From positions 1-50,390 of the forward strand of contig CAZWVJ010000012.1 of assembly GCA_964636865.1 (NCBI GenBank): a stretch of 50,390 bases of DNA, read 5' to 3'. The position numbers and the translations under genes are program-made. The notes below the pieces were generated by a model. It saw nothing but the letters and a program-made list of their open reading frames with translations, was not told where the DNA came from and did not search any database. Positions 9,029-17,987 of the stretch are shown piece by piece. The DNA is from B1SED10-75 sp964636865 (lineage in GTDB: Bacteria; Bacillota; Dethiobacteria; DTU022; PWGO01). Numbering within the stretch: the stretch's first letter is position 1; the number at the start of each line of letters is the position of its first letter.

Positions 9029-9086
9029 ACCCCTGTTAAGATATATCTTTACCCTCTTCAAAATTAAATATTCGTGAAACAGGGGT
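9029..9086 (-). promoter_or_regulatory. Inverted repeat overlapping the thlA ribosome binding site
   Basis: On the minus strand ACCCCTGTT (9086-9078) is followed 40 nt later by its exact complement AACAGGGGT (9037-9029), which contains the Shine-Dalgarno sequence of thlA. Folding would hide the ribosome binding site. No U-run follows, so it is not a terminator. The functional role is inference. Confidence 0.35.
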
Positions 9087-9126
9087 TAAATTCCTTCATT
9101 ATCAAGCTTATTCGTGCAGAGCAATT

Positions 9127-10389
9127 CTATAAGGCCCGATGGGCAATATCACGGCGGTAATATGCGCCTTCAAAATCAATTTTATCTACAGCACGGTAGA
9201 CTGCATCTACCGCTTCTTTTAATCCGGTTTCCAGAGCGGTAATACTCAAAACTCTCCCCCCGGCAGTAACAATATATTCTCCTTCTTTAGCAGTCCCCGA
9301 ATGGAATACAAACACGCCGGGTTCTTGTGTTGCATTATCCAGGCCTTTTATCACTTTGCCTTTTTCATAAGATCCGGGATACCCGCCTGAAGCCATTACT
9401 ACGCAGACAGCAGCTTCATCTTTCCATTGCCAATCACCTTCAAGTTTCCCTTCAGCAGCCGAGAGTAAAACCGATGCCAGATCTGAGTCCAGACGAGGCA
9501 AAATTGCCTGGGTTTCCGGATCTCCGAAACGCACATTAAACTCCAGGACTTTCGGGCCGTCTTCCGTAATCATTAAACCCGCATAAATGACCCCGCGGAA
9601 ATTTAAGCTTTTTCTTTGCATACCTTCTATTAAGGGCGTAAAAACTTTTTCTTCGACGTATTTAGTTCTCGCGGGGGTCATCACCGGGGCCGGACTGTAT
9701 GCGCCCATCCCACCGGTGTTAGGACCGCTATCTCCTTCTCCGATGGGTTTATGATCTTGAGATGAAGGCATAACCCAAAAATCACTTCCATCAGTCAAAG
9801 CCAGTAGAGAAGCCTCTTCCCCCTGCAGTTTTTCCTCAACTACCACCCTGTTGCCGGCATCGCCGTAAATCTTATCTATCATAATTTGCTGCAGAGCCAT
9901 ATCGGCTTCTTCAGTATTATTAGTCACATATACTCCCTTACCTGCAGCAAGCCCGTCTGCCTTAATAACCAGGGGCCTATCCTGGTGGCGTACGTAATCC
10001 AACGCTGCCTGATAAGTAGAAAAAACCTCATATCCGGCAGTAGGAATACCGGATTCCACCATAAATTCTTTGGCCCAAACTTTGCTTCCTTCCAGCAGTG
10101 CGGCTTTTCTTTCGGGACCTAATATAGTCAATCCTTCCTGCCAAAAGTAATCAACAATTCCTGCTACCAATGGAGCTTCAGGACCGACAATGGTTAAGTC
10201 TACTTTGTTTTTAAGGGCCAATGTAGCCAGTGCCGGCAAATTCTCCATGTCTTCATTAAAACAATGAGCAACGGCAGCAATTCCGGCATTCCCGGGAATA
10301 CAAAAGATAGTTTCTACCCTGGGGCTTTGGGAAAGTTTCCGGGCCAGCGCATGTTCCCTGCCGCCGCCTCCAATAATCAAAATACGCAA
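9127..10389 (-). CDS. purD: Phosphoribosylamine-glycine ligase (GAR synthetase)
   Basis: Second step of purine synthesis: ligates phosphoribosylamine and glycine with ATP. It is 420 residues and monofunctional. The N-terminal GGGGREHAL, the ATP-grasp region (VIKADGLAAGKGVYV), GEEASLLAL and the EFNVRFGDPETQ metal-binding motif are all present. The start is a TTG with a GGGGG ribosome binding site 7 nt upstream. It is the last gene of the purine cluster, 30 nt after purH. Confidence 0.97.
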   Translation of the reverse strand: MRILIIGGGGREHALARKLSQSPRVETIFCIPGNAGIAAVAHCFNEDMENLPALATLALKNKVDLTIVGPEAPLVAGIVDYFWQEGLTILGPERKAALLEGSKVWAKEFMVESGIPTAGYEVFSTYQAALDYVRHQDRPLVIKADGLAAGKGVYVTNNTEEADMALQQIMIDKIYGDAGNRVVVEEKLQGEEASLLALTDGSDFWVMPSSQDHKPIGEGDSGPNTGGMGAYSPAPVMTPARTKYVEEKVFTPLIEGMQRKSLNFRGVIYAGLMITEDGPKVLEFNVRFGDPETQAILPRLDSDLASVLLSAAEGKLEGDWQWKDEAAVCVVMASGGYPGSYEKGKVIKGLDNATQEPGVFVFHSGTAKEGEYIVTAGGRVLSITALETGLKEAVDAVYRAVDKIDFEGAYYRRDIAHRAL

Positions 10390-10419
10390 TGCTTTTCCCC
10401 CTACCGGTTTTTAAAATTA

Positions 10420-11976
10420 TTAATGCTTAAAATAACGCCTTCCCGTAAATACCATAGCAATACCATGGCGGTTGCAAGCATCAATTGATTCCTGGTCTTT
10501 AAGAGAGCCCCCCGGTTGGATTATGGCAGTAATACCTGCCCTGGCTGCTTCTTCTACTGTGTCCGAAAAGGGAAAGAATGCATCAGAAGCTAAAACTGCT
10601 CCTTCGGCCTTATCTCCTGCTTGTTCCAGGGCAATGCGCGCAGCACCTATTCTGTTCATCTGTCCTGCTCCGATACCATAAGTCATTCCCGGGGTACCTA
10701 CGACAATGGCATTGGATTTTACATGCTTAACCACACAAAGATTAAAAGCCAGTGCTTTCATTTCTTCCTGTGTAGGCTGGCGCTCCGTAACAACTTTTCC
10801 TTCATGGGCTTTAACGGGGTTTGTATCAATTTCTTGCACCAGCAGCCCCCCGCTTAACTTTTTATAATTGAGTTTATACTGCTCCTCATTACTACTTGTG
10901 ATGGGAATAGTTAAAAGGCGGATGTCCGGCTTGTCCTGTAAAATATCCAGTGCCTCCTCTTCAAAAGAAGGCGCTGCCACTACTTCCAGAAATATTTTTG
11001 ACATTTCCCTGGCGGTCTCTGCATCTATTTCTCGGTTTACTACCACGATACCACCGAAAATTGATACCGGGTCTGCATCGTGGGCTTTTTTATATGCCTC
11101 CGCCACATTTTTTCCCGTTCCCACACCGCATGGGTTGGCATGCTTAACTGCCACTACAGTGGTTTCATCAAATTCTTTAACCAGTTCCCACGCTGCGTCA
11201 AGATCATTAAAATTATTAAATGAAAGATCCTTGCCATGCAGCTGTTGTGATGTAGCTACGGTACCATCCGGCGCAGCCGCATCTTTAAAAAAAGCGGCTT
11301 TTTGCTGGGGATTTTCTCCATAACGCAAGTCCTGAACTTTATGAAATGGCAGCATAAGATACTCCGGAAAATCGCTTTCACCTGAATCCTGTAAAGAAAG
11401 GTACCCGCTGATAAAGGAGTCATATTCTGCGGTATGGGCAAAAGCTTCCATAGCCAAATGCGAGCGAGTATTTTTGCTTAAATCACCATAATTGTCCAGC
11501 TCGGCTAAAACCATGCTGTACCTTTGCGGGTTAACCAGAACAACCACGTCACGGAAATTTTTGGCTGCTGCTCTAAGCATCGCCGGCCCACCGATATCAA
11601 TATTTTCTATTGCTTCATCCATAGTAACCCCTTTTTGAGAAATAGTCTTTACAAAGGGGTAAAGGTTAACCACGACCATATCGATATACTCAATTCCTTC
11701 CTGCTGCATCTGCTCCCGGTCTTCTTCCATATCACGACGGGCAAGGATGCCGCCGTGAATTTTAGGATGAAGGCTTTTTACTCTTCCCCCCAATATTTCC
11801 GGAAACCCGGTTAACTCATTTACTTTCTTTACGGGGAGCCCTCCTTCTTCAAGCATGCGCGCAGTTCCTCCCGTAGATACAAGCGACCAGCCTCTTTGGT
11901 TCAATTCCCGGGCAAATTCCAGAATTCCTTCTTTGTCTGATACGCTAATCAGTGCTGTTTTGTTCCTCCGGTTCAT
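10420..11976 (-). CDS. purH: Bifunctional AICAR formyltransferase / IMP cyclohydrolase
   Basis: Performs the last two steps to IMP. The N-terminal cyclohydrolase (MGS-like fold, ALISVSDKEGI, SLVSTGGTA) is followed by the formyltransferase, whose KHANPCGVGTG motif carries the catalytic Lys-His pair. It has 518 residues from the ATG at 11976, which is chosen because AAGGTG lies upstream at the right distance; a possible start nine codons earlier has no ribosome binding site. It overlaps the end of purN by 32 nt, so the two are translationally coupled. Confidence 0.96.
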   Translation of the reverse strand: MNRRNKTALISVSDKEGILEFARELNQRGWSLVSTGGTARMLEEGGLPVKKVNELTGFPEILGGRVKSLHPKIHGGILARRDMEEDREQMQQEGIEYIDMVVVNLYPFVKTISQKGVTMDEAIENIDIGGPAMLRAAAKNFRDVVVLVNPQRYSMVLAELDNYGDLSKNTRSHLAMEAFAHTAEYDSFISGYLSLQDSGESDFPEYLMLPFHKVQDLRYGENPQQKAAFFKDAAAPDGTVATSQQLHGKDLSFNNFNDLDAAWELVKEFDETTVVAVKHANPCGVGTGKNVAEAYKKAHDADPVSIFGGIVVVNREIDAETAREMSKIFLEVVAAPSFEEEALDILQDKPDIRLLTIPITSSNEEQYKLNYKKLSGGLLVQEIDTNPVKAHEGKVVTERQPTQEEMKALAFNLCVVKHVKSNAIVVGTPGMTYGIGAGQMNRIGAARIALEQAGDKAEGAVLASDAFFPFSDTVEEAARAGITAIIQPGGSLKDQESIDACNRHGIAMVFTGRRYFKH

Positions 11977-12574
11977 AGATAAAACACCTTCTTCCCTCAA
12001 CATTTAAAAAGCCACGACAAAACAAATCAATGGCTCGCGGATACTTGCGATGTTCAACTGTCTGGATTCTTTCATGCAGAGTAACCTCTGTATCTTCTTG
12101 AAAAACCGGCACTTCTTCCTGCAGAATTATAGGTCCGGTATCTAATCCCTCATCCACGAAGTGAACCGTACACCCGCTAACCTTAACCCCATATTCCAAA
12201 GCCTGCCTAACCCCGTTCATGCCTGGGAAAGCAGGCAGCAAAGCCGGGTGTATGTTCATAATGCGGTTAGGAAAAGCCTCTATCATTATAGGGGAAAGTA
12301 ACCGCATAAAACCGGCCATTACTACCAGGTCCACCTTTTCATTTTTTAATTGCTCCAGCATGGCCCTATCAAATTCTTCGCGGTTCGAAAATTCCTTTGG
12401 ATTTAGGCAAACACTTTTAATGCCTTTTTCCCGGGCATAATCAAGGGCATAAGCTTCGCGGCGATCACTTATAACTAAAACAACTTTCCCCGCTATCTTC
12501 CCATGTTCTTCAGCTTTCACAATTGATTGCAAATTTGTTCCTCTACCAGAAGCTAAAACTCCTATTTTCTTCAA
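11945..12574 (-). CDS. purN: Phosphoribosylglycinamide formyltransferase 1 (GART)
   Basis: Transfers a formyl group from 10-formyl-tetrahydrofolate to GAR. It is 209 residues with SGRGTNLQ near the N-terminus, the catalytic Asn/His in NIHPALLPAFPG, and the catalytic Asp in VDEGLDTGPI. The start codon is TTG, with GGAGG 11 nt upstream. It lies between purM and purH as in most Firmicutes pur operons. Confidence 0.96.
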   Translation of the reverse strand: MKKIGVLASGRGTNLQSIVKAEEHGKIAGKVVLVISDRREAYALDYAREKGIKSVCLNPKEFSNREEFDRAMLEQLKNEKVDLVVMAGFMRLLSPIMIEAFPNRIMNIHPALLPAFPGMNGVRQALEYGVKVSGCTVHFVDEGLDTGPIILQEEVPVFQEDTEVTLHERIQTVEHRKYPRAIDLFCRGFLNVEGRRCFIYEPEEQNSTD

Positions 12575-12651
12575 TTGATGTCAGGCCTCCGTTAAATATT
12601 GCATTTACCTTGCAAGACGAGCATGCATTTTTTCCATGCTTTTCAAAGTAA

Positions 12652-13713
12652 TTATACTCCTTTAATAACTACTTTGTCACTTAACCCGGTAATTACTTCT
12701 CCAATAACCCATGCCCGGGTGTTATTTTTTTGCAATTGATTTTGTACCTCCGAAGCATCATCCCGAGAAACCACCAAAGCAAAACCTATACCCATATTAA
12801 AAACACGGTACATTTCTTTCCAATCTACATTTCCTTCCTTTTGAATATACTTAAATATGTAAGGTAGTTCCCAGTTTTCCGGTTCAAGTTCTATACCAAG
12901 CGAGGAAGGCAATATGCGAGAAAGGTTTCCGGGTAATCCTCCGCCGGTAATATGTGACATGCCTTTAATCTCAAATTTCTCTAACAAAGGTAATACAACC
13001 GGCACATAAACTTCTGTAGGTTTGAGCAATTCCAATCCCAAAGGTTGCCCCTTTGCTTCATTTTCTTCTGCCCTGCCGGGCAATTCATGATTTAAAGAAA
13101 GATTATTTCCTTCAATTATCTTACGCACCAAGGAAAAACCGTTACTATGAATGCCCGAAGATGCTAATCCCATCACTATATCGCCTTCATTAATATTAAC
13201 CCCTTCAATTATTTTTCCGCGTTCCACCACGCCCACTGCAAATCCGGCCAGGTCATATTCTCCGGGAGGATAAAAGCCGGGCATTTCTGCCGTTTCACCA
13301 CCCAGCAGAGCACAACCTGCCTCCCGACATCCTGAGGCCACGCCGGATACAATTTCTGAAACCTGGCTATCATCCAACTCACCTACTGCCAGGTAGTCCA
13401 TAAAAAAAAGCGGTTCTGCGCCTTGAACCAAGATGTCGTTGACACACATAGCCACGCAGTCTTTTCCCACAGTATCATGCTTTTGCATAGCCGTAGCCAG
13501 TTTGAGTTTGGTGCCTACTCCATCTGTCCCGGCCACCAGCACAGGTTGGCTATAATTTTGGTTTTCCAGGGCAAAAAGCCCTCCAAAATCTCCGATATTA
13601 CCAATTACCTCGGGACGCATAGTTGAATCAGCCAGGTTTTTTATTTTATCCACTGCCTGATCCGCAGCATCAATGTTAACCCCCGATTTTTTATAGTCAT
13701 ACTTTTTTTCCAT
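12652..13713 (-). CDS. purM: Phosphoribosylformylglycinamidine cyclo-ligase (AIR synthetase)
   Basis: ATP-dependent ring closure of FGAM to AIR. It is 353 residues from the ATG at 13713, which has GAGGAG 9 nt upstream and gives the family-typical N-terminus YKKSGVNIDA. The VAGTDGVGTKLKLA, CVNDILVQGAEPLFFMDY, GGETAEMPG and HITGGGLPGNL motifs are all intact. A strong hairpin separates it from hppA just upstream, so this second half of the cluster may have its own expression control. Confidence 0.96.
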   Translation of the reverse strand: MEKKYDYKKSGVNIDAADQAVDKIKNLADSTMRPEVIGNIGDFGGLFALENQNYSQPVLVAGTDGVGTKLKLATAMQKHDTVGKDCVAMCVNDILVQGAEPLFFMDYLAVGELDDSQVSEIVSGVASGCREAGCALLGGETAEMPGFYPPGEYDLAGFAVGVVERGKIIEGVNINEGDIVMGLASSGIHSNGFSLVRKIIEGNNLSLNHELPGRAEENEAKGQPLGLELLKPTEVYVPVVLPLLEKFEIKGMSHITGGGLPGNLSRILPSSLGIELEPENWELPYIFKYIQKEGNVDWKEMYRVFNMGIGFALVVSRDDASEVQNQLQKNNTRAWVIGEVITGLSDKVVIKGV

Positions 13714-13750
13714 GTAAATAATCTCCTCAAAACCACTTTTTTGATTTATT

Positions 13751-13824
13751 AAAAAGGGGAGCCATTCCATTATAATTATTAATTATAAATTAATAACTGC
13801 CCCATAATGGAATATCAGCTCCCC
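13751..13824 (-). terminator. Rho-independent terminator after hppA, before purM
   Basis: On the minus strand GGGGAGC-TGAT-ATTCCATTAT is followed by an AT-rich loop and then ATAATGGAAT-G-GCTCCCC-TTTTT. The outer 7-bp and inner 10-bp stems are exact, with a small bulge, and a T-run follows. A TATAAT hexamer lies in the right arm (13774-13769 on the minus strand), so the element could also carry a weak promoter for purM. Confidence 0.8.
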
Positions 13825-13841
13825 TGTGTTACCATCTCATC

Positions 13842-15833
13842 TTAAGCAATAAATAGAGGGGCAAAAACCAAAGCCACAATACTCATAAGCTTAATAAGAA
13901 TGTTCAATGAAGGTCCGGCAGTATCTTTAAAAGGATCTCCTACTGTATCACCCACTACTGATGCTTTGTGAGCTTCACTGCCTTTACCCCCGTGATTGCC
14001 CGCTTCAATGTATTTTTTTGCATTATCCCAGGCACCACCGGCATTAGCCATATTAATAGCCTGCAATACACCTGTTATCAAGGTGCCGGCTAACAGTCCT
14101 CCCAAAGCTTCTGCTCCCAGGAAGGGTATAAGTCCTACAGCAAGAGGTACTACTACAGCTAAAAGGCCCGGAATAATCATTTCTTTTAACGCTGCCTTGG
14201 TGCTAATGTCAACACAGCGAGCATATTCGGGAGGTGTTTCCCCTTCCATTAATCCTTTAATATCCCTGAATTGACGTCGTATTTCATCAATAAGATCTCC
14301 GGCAGCTTTCCCCACTGCTTCCATAGTCCGGGAAGCAAATAAAAAGGTTAGCATACCACCAAGAAACAGCCCTACTATAACTTCGGCACTTATAATATCA
14401 ATCTGCTCCAGCCCAATTACCTGGGTATAAGCAGTAAAAAGGGCAAGTGCCGTTAAAGCCGCCGAACCGATAGCAAAGCCTTTGCCGATAGCAGCAGTCG
14501 TATTTCCAACAGAATCAAGTTCATCAGTTATTTCCCGCACACCGGGATCCAGATCCGTCATTTCAGCAATACCTCCCGCGTTGTCAGCTACGGGACCATA
14601 AGCGTCTGCCGCTACCGTCATGCCTACCGTAGAAAGCATTCCTACAGCGGCAATCGCTATGCCATATACTCCGGCAAAATAATAAGATACCAGGATGGCA
14701 ATTGCTATGGTCAGAATTGGCAAGGCTGTGCTCTTCATCCCCACGGAAAGGCCGCTGATAATGTTAGTAGCAGTACCTGTTTCTGATGACCTGGCAATTC
14801 CCTGCACCGGAGAAAAATGATCGGATGTATAATACTCGGTAAGCCTACCAATAATTATACCCACAAGCAATCCGGCCACTATGGCAATAAACGGGCCTAT
14901 TTCACCCAGCAGGTAATCGGTGAGAAAATATGATCCCACTATAACCAGCAATCCACTAACGAGAATGCCTCGTTCCAAAACAGCACCCAAGCGGGCTCCC
15001 TCTTTAGCCCTCACGGTGAAGAAGGCAATCACCGAAGCAATTACTCCCAATGCACATACCAGAAGCGGCAATAAGACCGCTTCCATACTTAAATTCATAG
15101 GGCCATAAACAGTAATGGCAAGGGTCATGGCCGCTATTATGGAACCAACAAAAGATTCAAAAAGATCCGCTCCCATTCCGGCAACGTCACCAACATTATC
15201 ACCTACATTATCGGCAATCACACCGGCATTGCGCGGATCGTCTTCGGGAATACCCGCTTCTACTTTCCCTACCAGGTCAGCTCCTACGTCAGCCGCCTTG
15301 GTATAAATACCTCCGCCTACACGTGCGAATAAAGCAATGGAACTGGCTCCCAAAGCATATCCGTTAACCATTTCAGGATTGCCAATTACAATCATCAAAA
15401 CGCCAACACCCAGCAATCCTAAGCCGGCTACCATCATACCCATTACAGTGCCGCTGGAAAAAGCTAAAGTTAAGGCAGGATTAACTCCTGTTCGTGCAGC
15501 CTGTGCAGTTCGCACGTTGGCAGTAGTGGCTACACGCATACCCACGAAACCGGCCAATCCCGAAAAAATTGCTCCTACTACAAAACTATATGCCGTTTGA
15601 GGGTTTATTAATGTCCATAAAACGACAAACAGAACTAACACAAAAACAACCAGGTAAGTGTACTCCCGTTTTAAAAACGTCATTGCCCCTTTTTGTACAG
15701 CAGTAGAGATATCCACCATTTCTTTTGTTCCGGTTTCAGCTTTGCTGATACGAAACCACAGTAAAATAGCAAACACTAAACCTATCAAAGCAGCGACAGG
15801 AGCCCAATAAAATGTTTCGGTTATTTCGACCAT
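13842..15833 (-). CDS. hppA: Membrane-bound ion-pumping pyrophosphatase
   Basis: An integral membrane enzyme that couples PPi hydrolysis to H+ or Na+ export. It is 663 residues with about 15-16 membrane segments. The catalytic DDPRNAGVIADNVGDNVGD loop and the later DNAGGIAEM and VGDTVGDPFKDTAGPS loops are present. GNTTAAIGKG has Ala and Gly at the two positions that set the K+-dependent class (K+-independent forms have Lys and Thr). GADLFESF has Glu in the helix-6 position seen in Na+-pumping members, so Na+ transport is plausible. A good ribosome binding site (AAAGGAGG) precedes the ATG. It sits unusually between purF and purM. Confidence 0.96.
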   Translation of the reverse strand: MVEITETFYWAPVAALIGLVFAILLWFRISKAETGTKEMVDISTAVQKGAMTFLKREYTYLVVFVLVLFVVLWTLINPQTAYSFVVGAIFSGLAGFVGMRVATTANVRTAQAARTGVNPALTLAFSSGTVMGMMVAGLGLLGVGVLMIVIGNPEMVNGYALGASSIALFARVGGGIYTKAADVGADLVGKVEAGIPEDDPRNAGVIADNVGDNVGDVAGMGADLFESFVGSIIAAMTLAITVYGPMNLSMEAVLLPLLVCALGVIASVIAFFTVRAKEGARLGAVLERGILVSGLLVIVGSYFLTDYLLGEIGPFIAIVAGLLVGIIIGRLTEYYTSDHFSPVQGIARSSETGTATNIISGLSVGMKSTALPILTIAIAILVSYYFAGVYGIAIAAVGMLSTVGMTVAADAYGPVADNAGGIAEMTDLDPGVREITDELDSVGNTTAAIGKGFAIGSAALTALALFTAYTQVIGLEQIDIISAEVIVGLFLGGMLTFLFASRTMEAVGKAAGDLIDEIRRQFRDIKGLMEGETPPEYARCVDISTKAALKEMIIPGLLAVVVPLAVGLIPFLGAEALGGLLAGTLITGVLQAINMANAGGAWDNAKKYIEAGNHGGKGSEAHKASVVGDTVGDPFKDTAGPSLNILIKLMSIVALVFAPLFIA

Positions 15834-15963
15834 ATTAACTCCTCCTTTAACATTATTTTCTAGATTTATTACTACACTACATTATATTAAAAATAAAGCC
15901 CACAAATACCTTCTAAATTAAGTAAAAAATTTATAAAATTAAATATTATTATATTTTTTTACA

Positions 15964-17364
15964 TTATCTTACCGGGTAATCCCCCGTAAAACAAGCCTGG
16001 CAAAGTTTTTCACCGGAAATGCCTACGGATTCAATCATTTTTTCCAAACTCAAAAAACCGATAGAATCAGCCCTGATAAGACGTGCCACTTCCTCGGAAC
16101 CTTGGGAAGCAATAAGTTCACTGCTTGTAGGGGTGTTTATTCCATAATAACAGGAACTAATCACCGGGGGAGAGCTTATACGCATGTGTACTTCCCGGGC
16201 ACCGGCCTGACGAAGCATATTTACCAACTGCATACTGGTAGTGCCTCTCACAATGGAATCATCCACTATCACCACCCTTTTACCTTCGACAATACTTTTT
16301 ACCGGATTAAGCTTAATACCTACCCCTAATTTTCTGGTCTCAGGAGCAGGCTGGATAAACGTTCTTCCAATATAACGATTTTTAATAAGACCCATTTCAT
16401 AAGGCAACCCCGATTCTTCGGCAAACCCTGATCCGGCAGAGATACTGGAATCAGGTACTCCTATGACAATATCCGCATCTACCGGATGTTCCCGGGCCAA
16501 GTTGCGCCCTAATTCACGACGGACCAAATGGACATTTTTGCCACAAAGTTCACTGTCAGGGCGGGCAAAATAAATGAACTCAAAAACACAAAGAGCTTTA
16601 CGCGGTGAAGGTGTTATACGGAAAGAGCTAATCCAATTATCATTTATGGTCAACATTTCTCCCGGTTCCACATCCCGCACAAATTCGGCACCTAAAGAAT
16701 TAAACGCACAAGATTCGGAAGCCAATATATACTCATCCTGGCTAAGCCTTCCCAAAGAAAGAGGACGAATGCCCAGGGGATCCCTCAAGCCAATCACTTT
16801 ATCACGGGTAAGAATAATAAAAGCATATCCTCCCTTTAGAACGGGAACTACGTTTTTTAAAGCCTCTTCAATTTCAGGGCTTCCTTCCCGAGCTACAAAG
16901 TGCGCCAATAATTCGCTGTCCGTGGTACTTTGAAAAATAGAACCCTGAGATTCCAACCCTTCTCTTAATTTGTAATGATTTAAAAGATTCCCGTTATGAG
17001 CAATGGCCATTTCCCCAAAGCGATACCGAAATAGAAGCGGTTGGGTATTTTCAGGCTTTAAACCTTGCTCCCCATAAGAATAACGCACATGGCCTAATAC
17101 TTTGTTTCCTTTATATAATTCATGCGTTCCTGTATCCTCAAAAACTTCCGATACCAGCCCCATTCCTTTTTTGATCCAGATATTATTTCCGTTGCTTATG
17201 GCAATGCCTGCACTTTCTTGTCCTCGGTGCTGAAGCGCATAGAGGGCAAAACAAGTTGTTTGCATATTATCTTCGCTATTTATCACTCCGCCAAAGAGAC
17301 CACATTCATCTCGCATCCGGTCAACTCCGGAGCAATAGCAATAACTTAAATTATCATTGCACAT
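15964..17364 (-). CDS. purF: Amidophosphoribosyltransferase (glutamine PRPP amidotransferase, Fe-S type)
   Basis: First committed purine step: PRPP plus glutamine to phosphoribosylamine, glutamate and PPi. The Ntn-hydrolase nucleophile Cys is in DECGLFGG and would be exposed by propeptide cleavage. The PRPP loop VVIVDDSIVRGTT is present. The four cysteines that ligate the [4Fe-4S] cluster in the Bacillus-type enzyme are all seen (ALCVFEF, SSCYYG, LCQAC). Two starts are possible: 17364 (AAAGGGAG upstream, 20-residue propeptide) and an internal ATG at 17316 (GGAG upstream, 4-residue propeptide). Unlike GuaA nearby, its glutaminase site is intact. Confidence 0.95.
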   Translation of the reverse strand: MCNDNLSYCYCSGVDRMRDECGLFGGVINSEDNMQTTCFALYALQHRGQESAGIAISNGNNIWIKKGMGLVSEVFEDTGTHELYKGNKVLGHVRYSYGEQGLKPENTQPLLFRYRFGEMAIAHNGNLLNHYKLREGLESQGSIFQSTTDSELLAHFVAREGSPEIEEALKNVVPVLKGGYAFIILTRDKVIGLRDPLGIRPLSLGRLSQDEYILASESCAFNSLGAEFVRDVEPGEMLTINDNWISSFRITPSPRKALCVFEFIYFARPDSELCGKNVHLVRRELGRNLAREHPVDADIVIGVPDSSISAGSGFAEESGLPYEMGLIKNRYIGRTFIQPAPETRKLGVGIKLNPVKSIVEGKRVVIVDDSIVRGTTSMQLVNMLRQAGAREVHMRISSPPVISSCYYGINTPTSSELIASQGSEEVARLIRADSIGFLSLEKMIESVGISGEKLCQACFTGDYPVR

Positions 17365-17448
17365 AACAAACTCCCTTTCAGCATTTTTACCTGATATTTT
17401 ATTCTATTTACGGTAATGAATTAACCACAATTATTTGTTCAAAAAATA

Positions 17449-17967
17449 CTAGCTTTCTTCTAAATATCGGCGAAAACCCTTTTCTTTCAATTTATGATCT
17501 TTATTTTCGACACCTTCAGCCAGTTCTTCCCGGTAACTTTGATATTTTTGAAATAAATTGTCATCATGCAGAGCTATTATTTGCACAGCCAATAATCCCG
17601 CATTAAAAGCTCCATTGATTGCAACGGTGGCTACCGGCATTCCTCGTGGCATCTGGACAATGGAATAAAGGGAATCTATTCCCCCTACACTGGAAGTAAA
17701 AATTGGAACTCCGATAACAGGAAGTGAAGTCATAGAAGCAATAACCCCCGGTAAATGAGCGGCGCCCCCTGCTCCGGCAATAATAACTTTTCTTCCTTGA
17801 GCCGCAGCATTTTGAGCAATTTCAGAAGTTTTTGAAGGATGGCGATGAGCACTGGAGATAGTTATTTCATAATCAATATTAAACTTTTCAAGTGCCAGCG
17901 CACTGTCTTGCATTACTTCTAAATCTGAATCGCTTCCCATAATAATTTCAACCTGTTTATTTGACAT
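17449..17967 (-). CDS. purE: N5-carboxyaminoimidazole ribonucleotide mutase (class I PurE)
   Basis: Moves the carboxyl group from N5-CAIR to C4 to form CAIR. The MGSDSDL, ISSAHRHP and AGAGGAAHLPG motifs of class I PurE are intact. The start at 17967 is chosen because a GGGGGG ribosome binding site lies 5 nt upstream; an earlier GTG overlaps the guaA stop and has no such site. It begins 20 nt after guaA. No purK gene lies in the window. Confidence 0.95.
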   Translation of the reverse strand: MSNKQVEIIMGSDSDLEVMQDSALALEKFNIDYEITISSAHRHPSKTSEIAQNAAAQGRKVIIAGAGGAAHLPGVIASMTSLPVIGVPIFTSSVGGIDSLYSIVQMPRGMPVATVAINGAFNAGLLAVQIIALHDDNLFQKYQSYREELAEGVENKDHKLKEKGFRRYLEES

Positions 17968-17987
17968 AAATGCCCCCCCTTTTAATT

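Noticed and set aside
10868..11323. 151-codon plus-strand frame opposite purH
   Set aside because: Shadow of a highly conserved gene, with Ser/Ala/Thr-rich composition typical of antisense frames.
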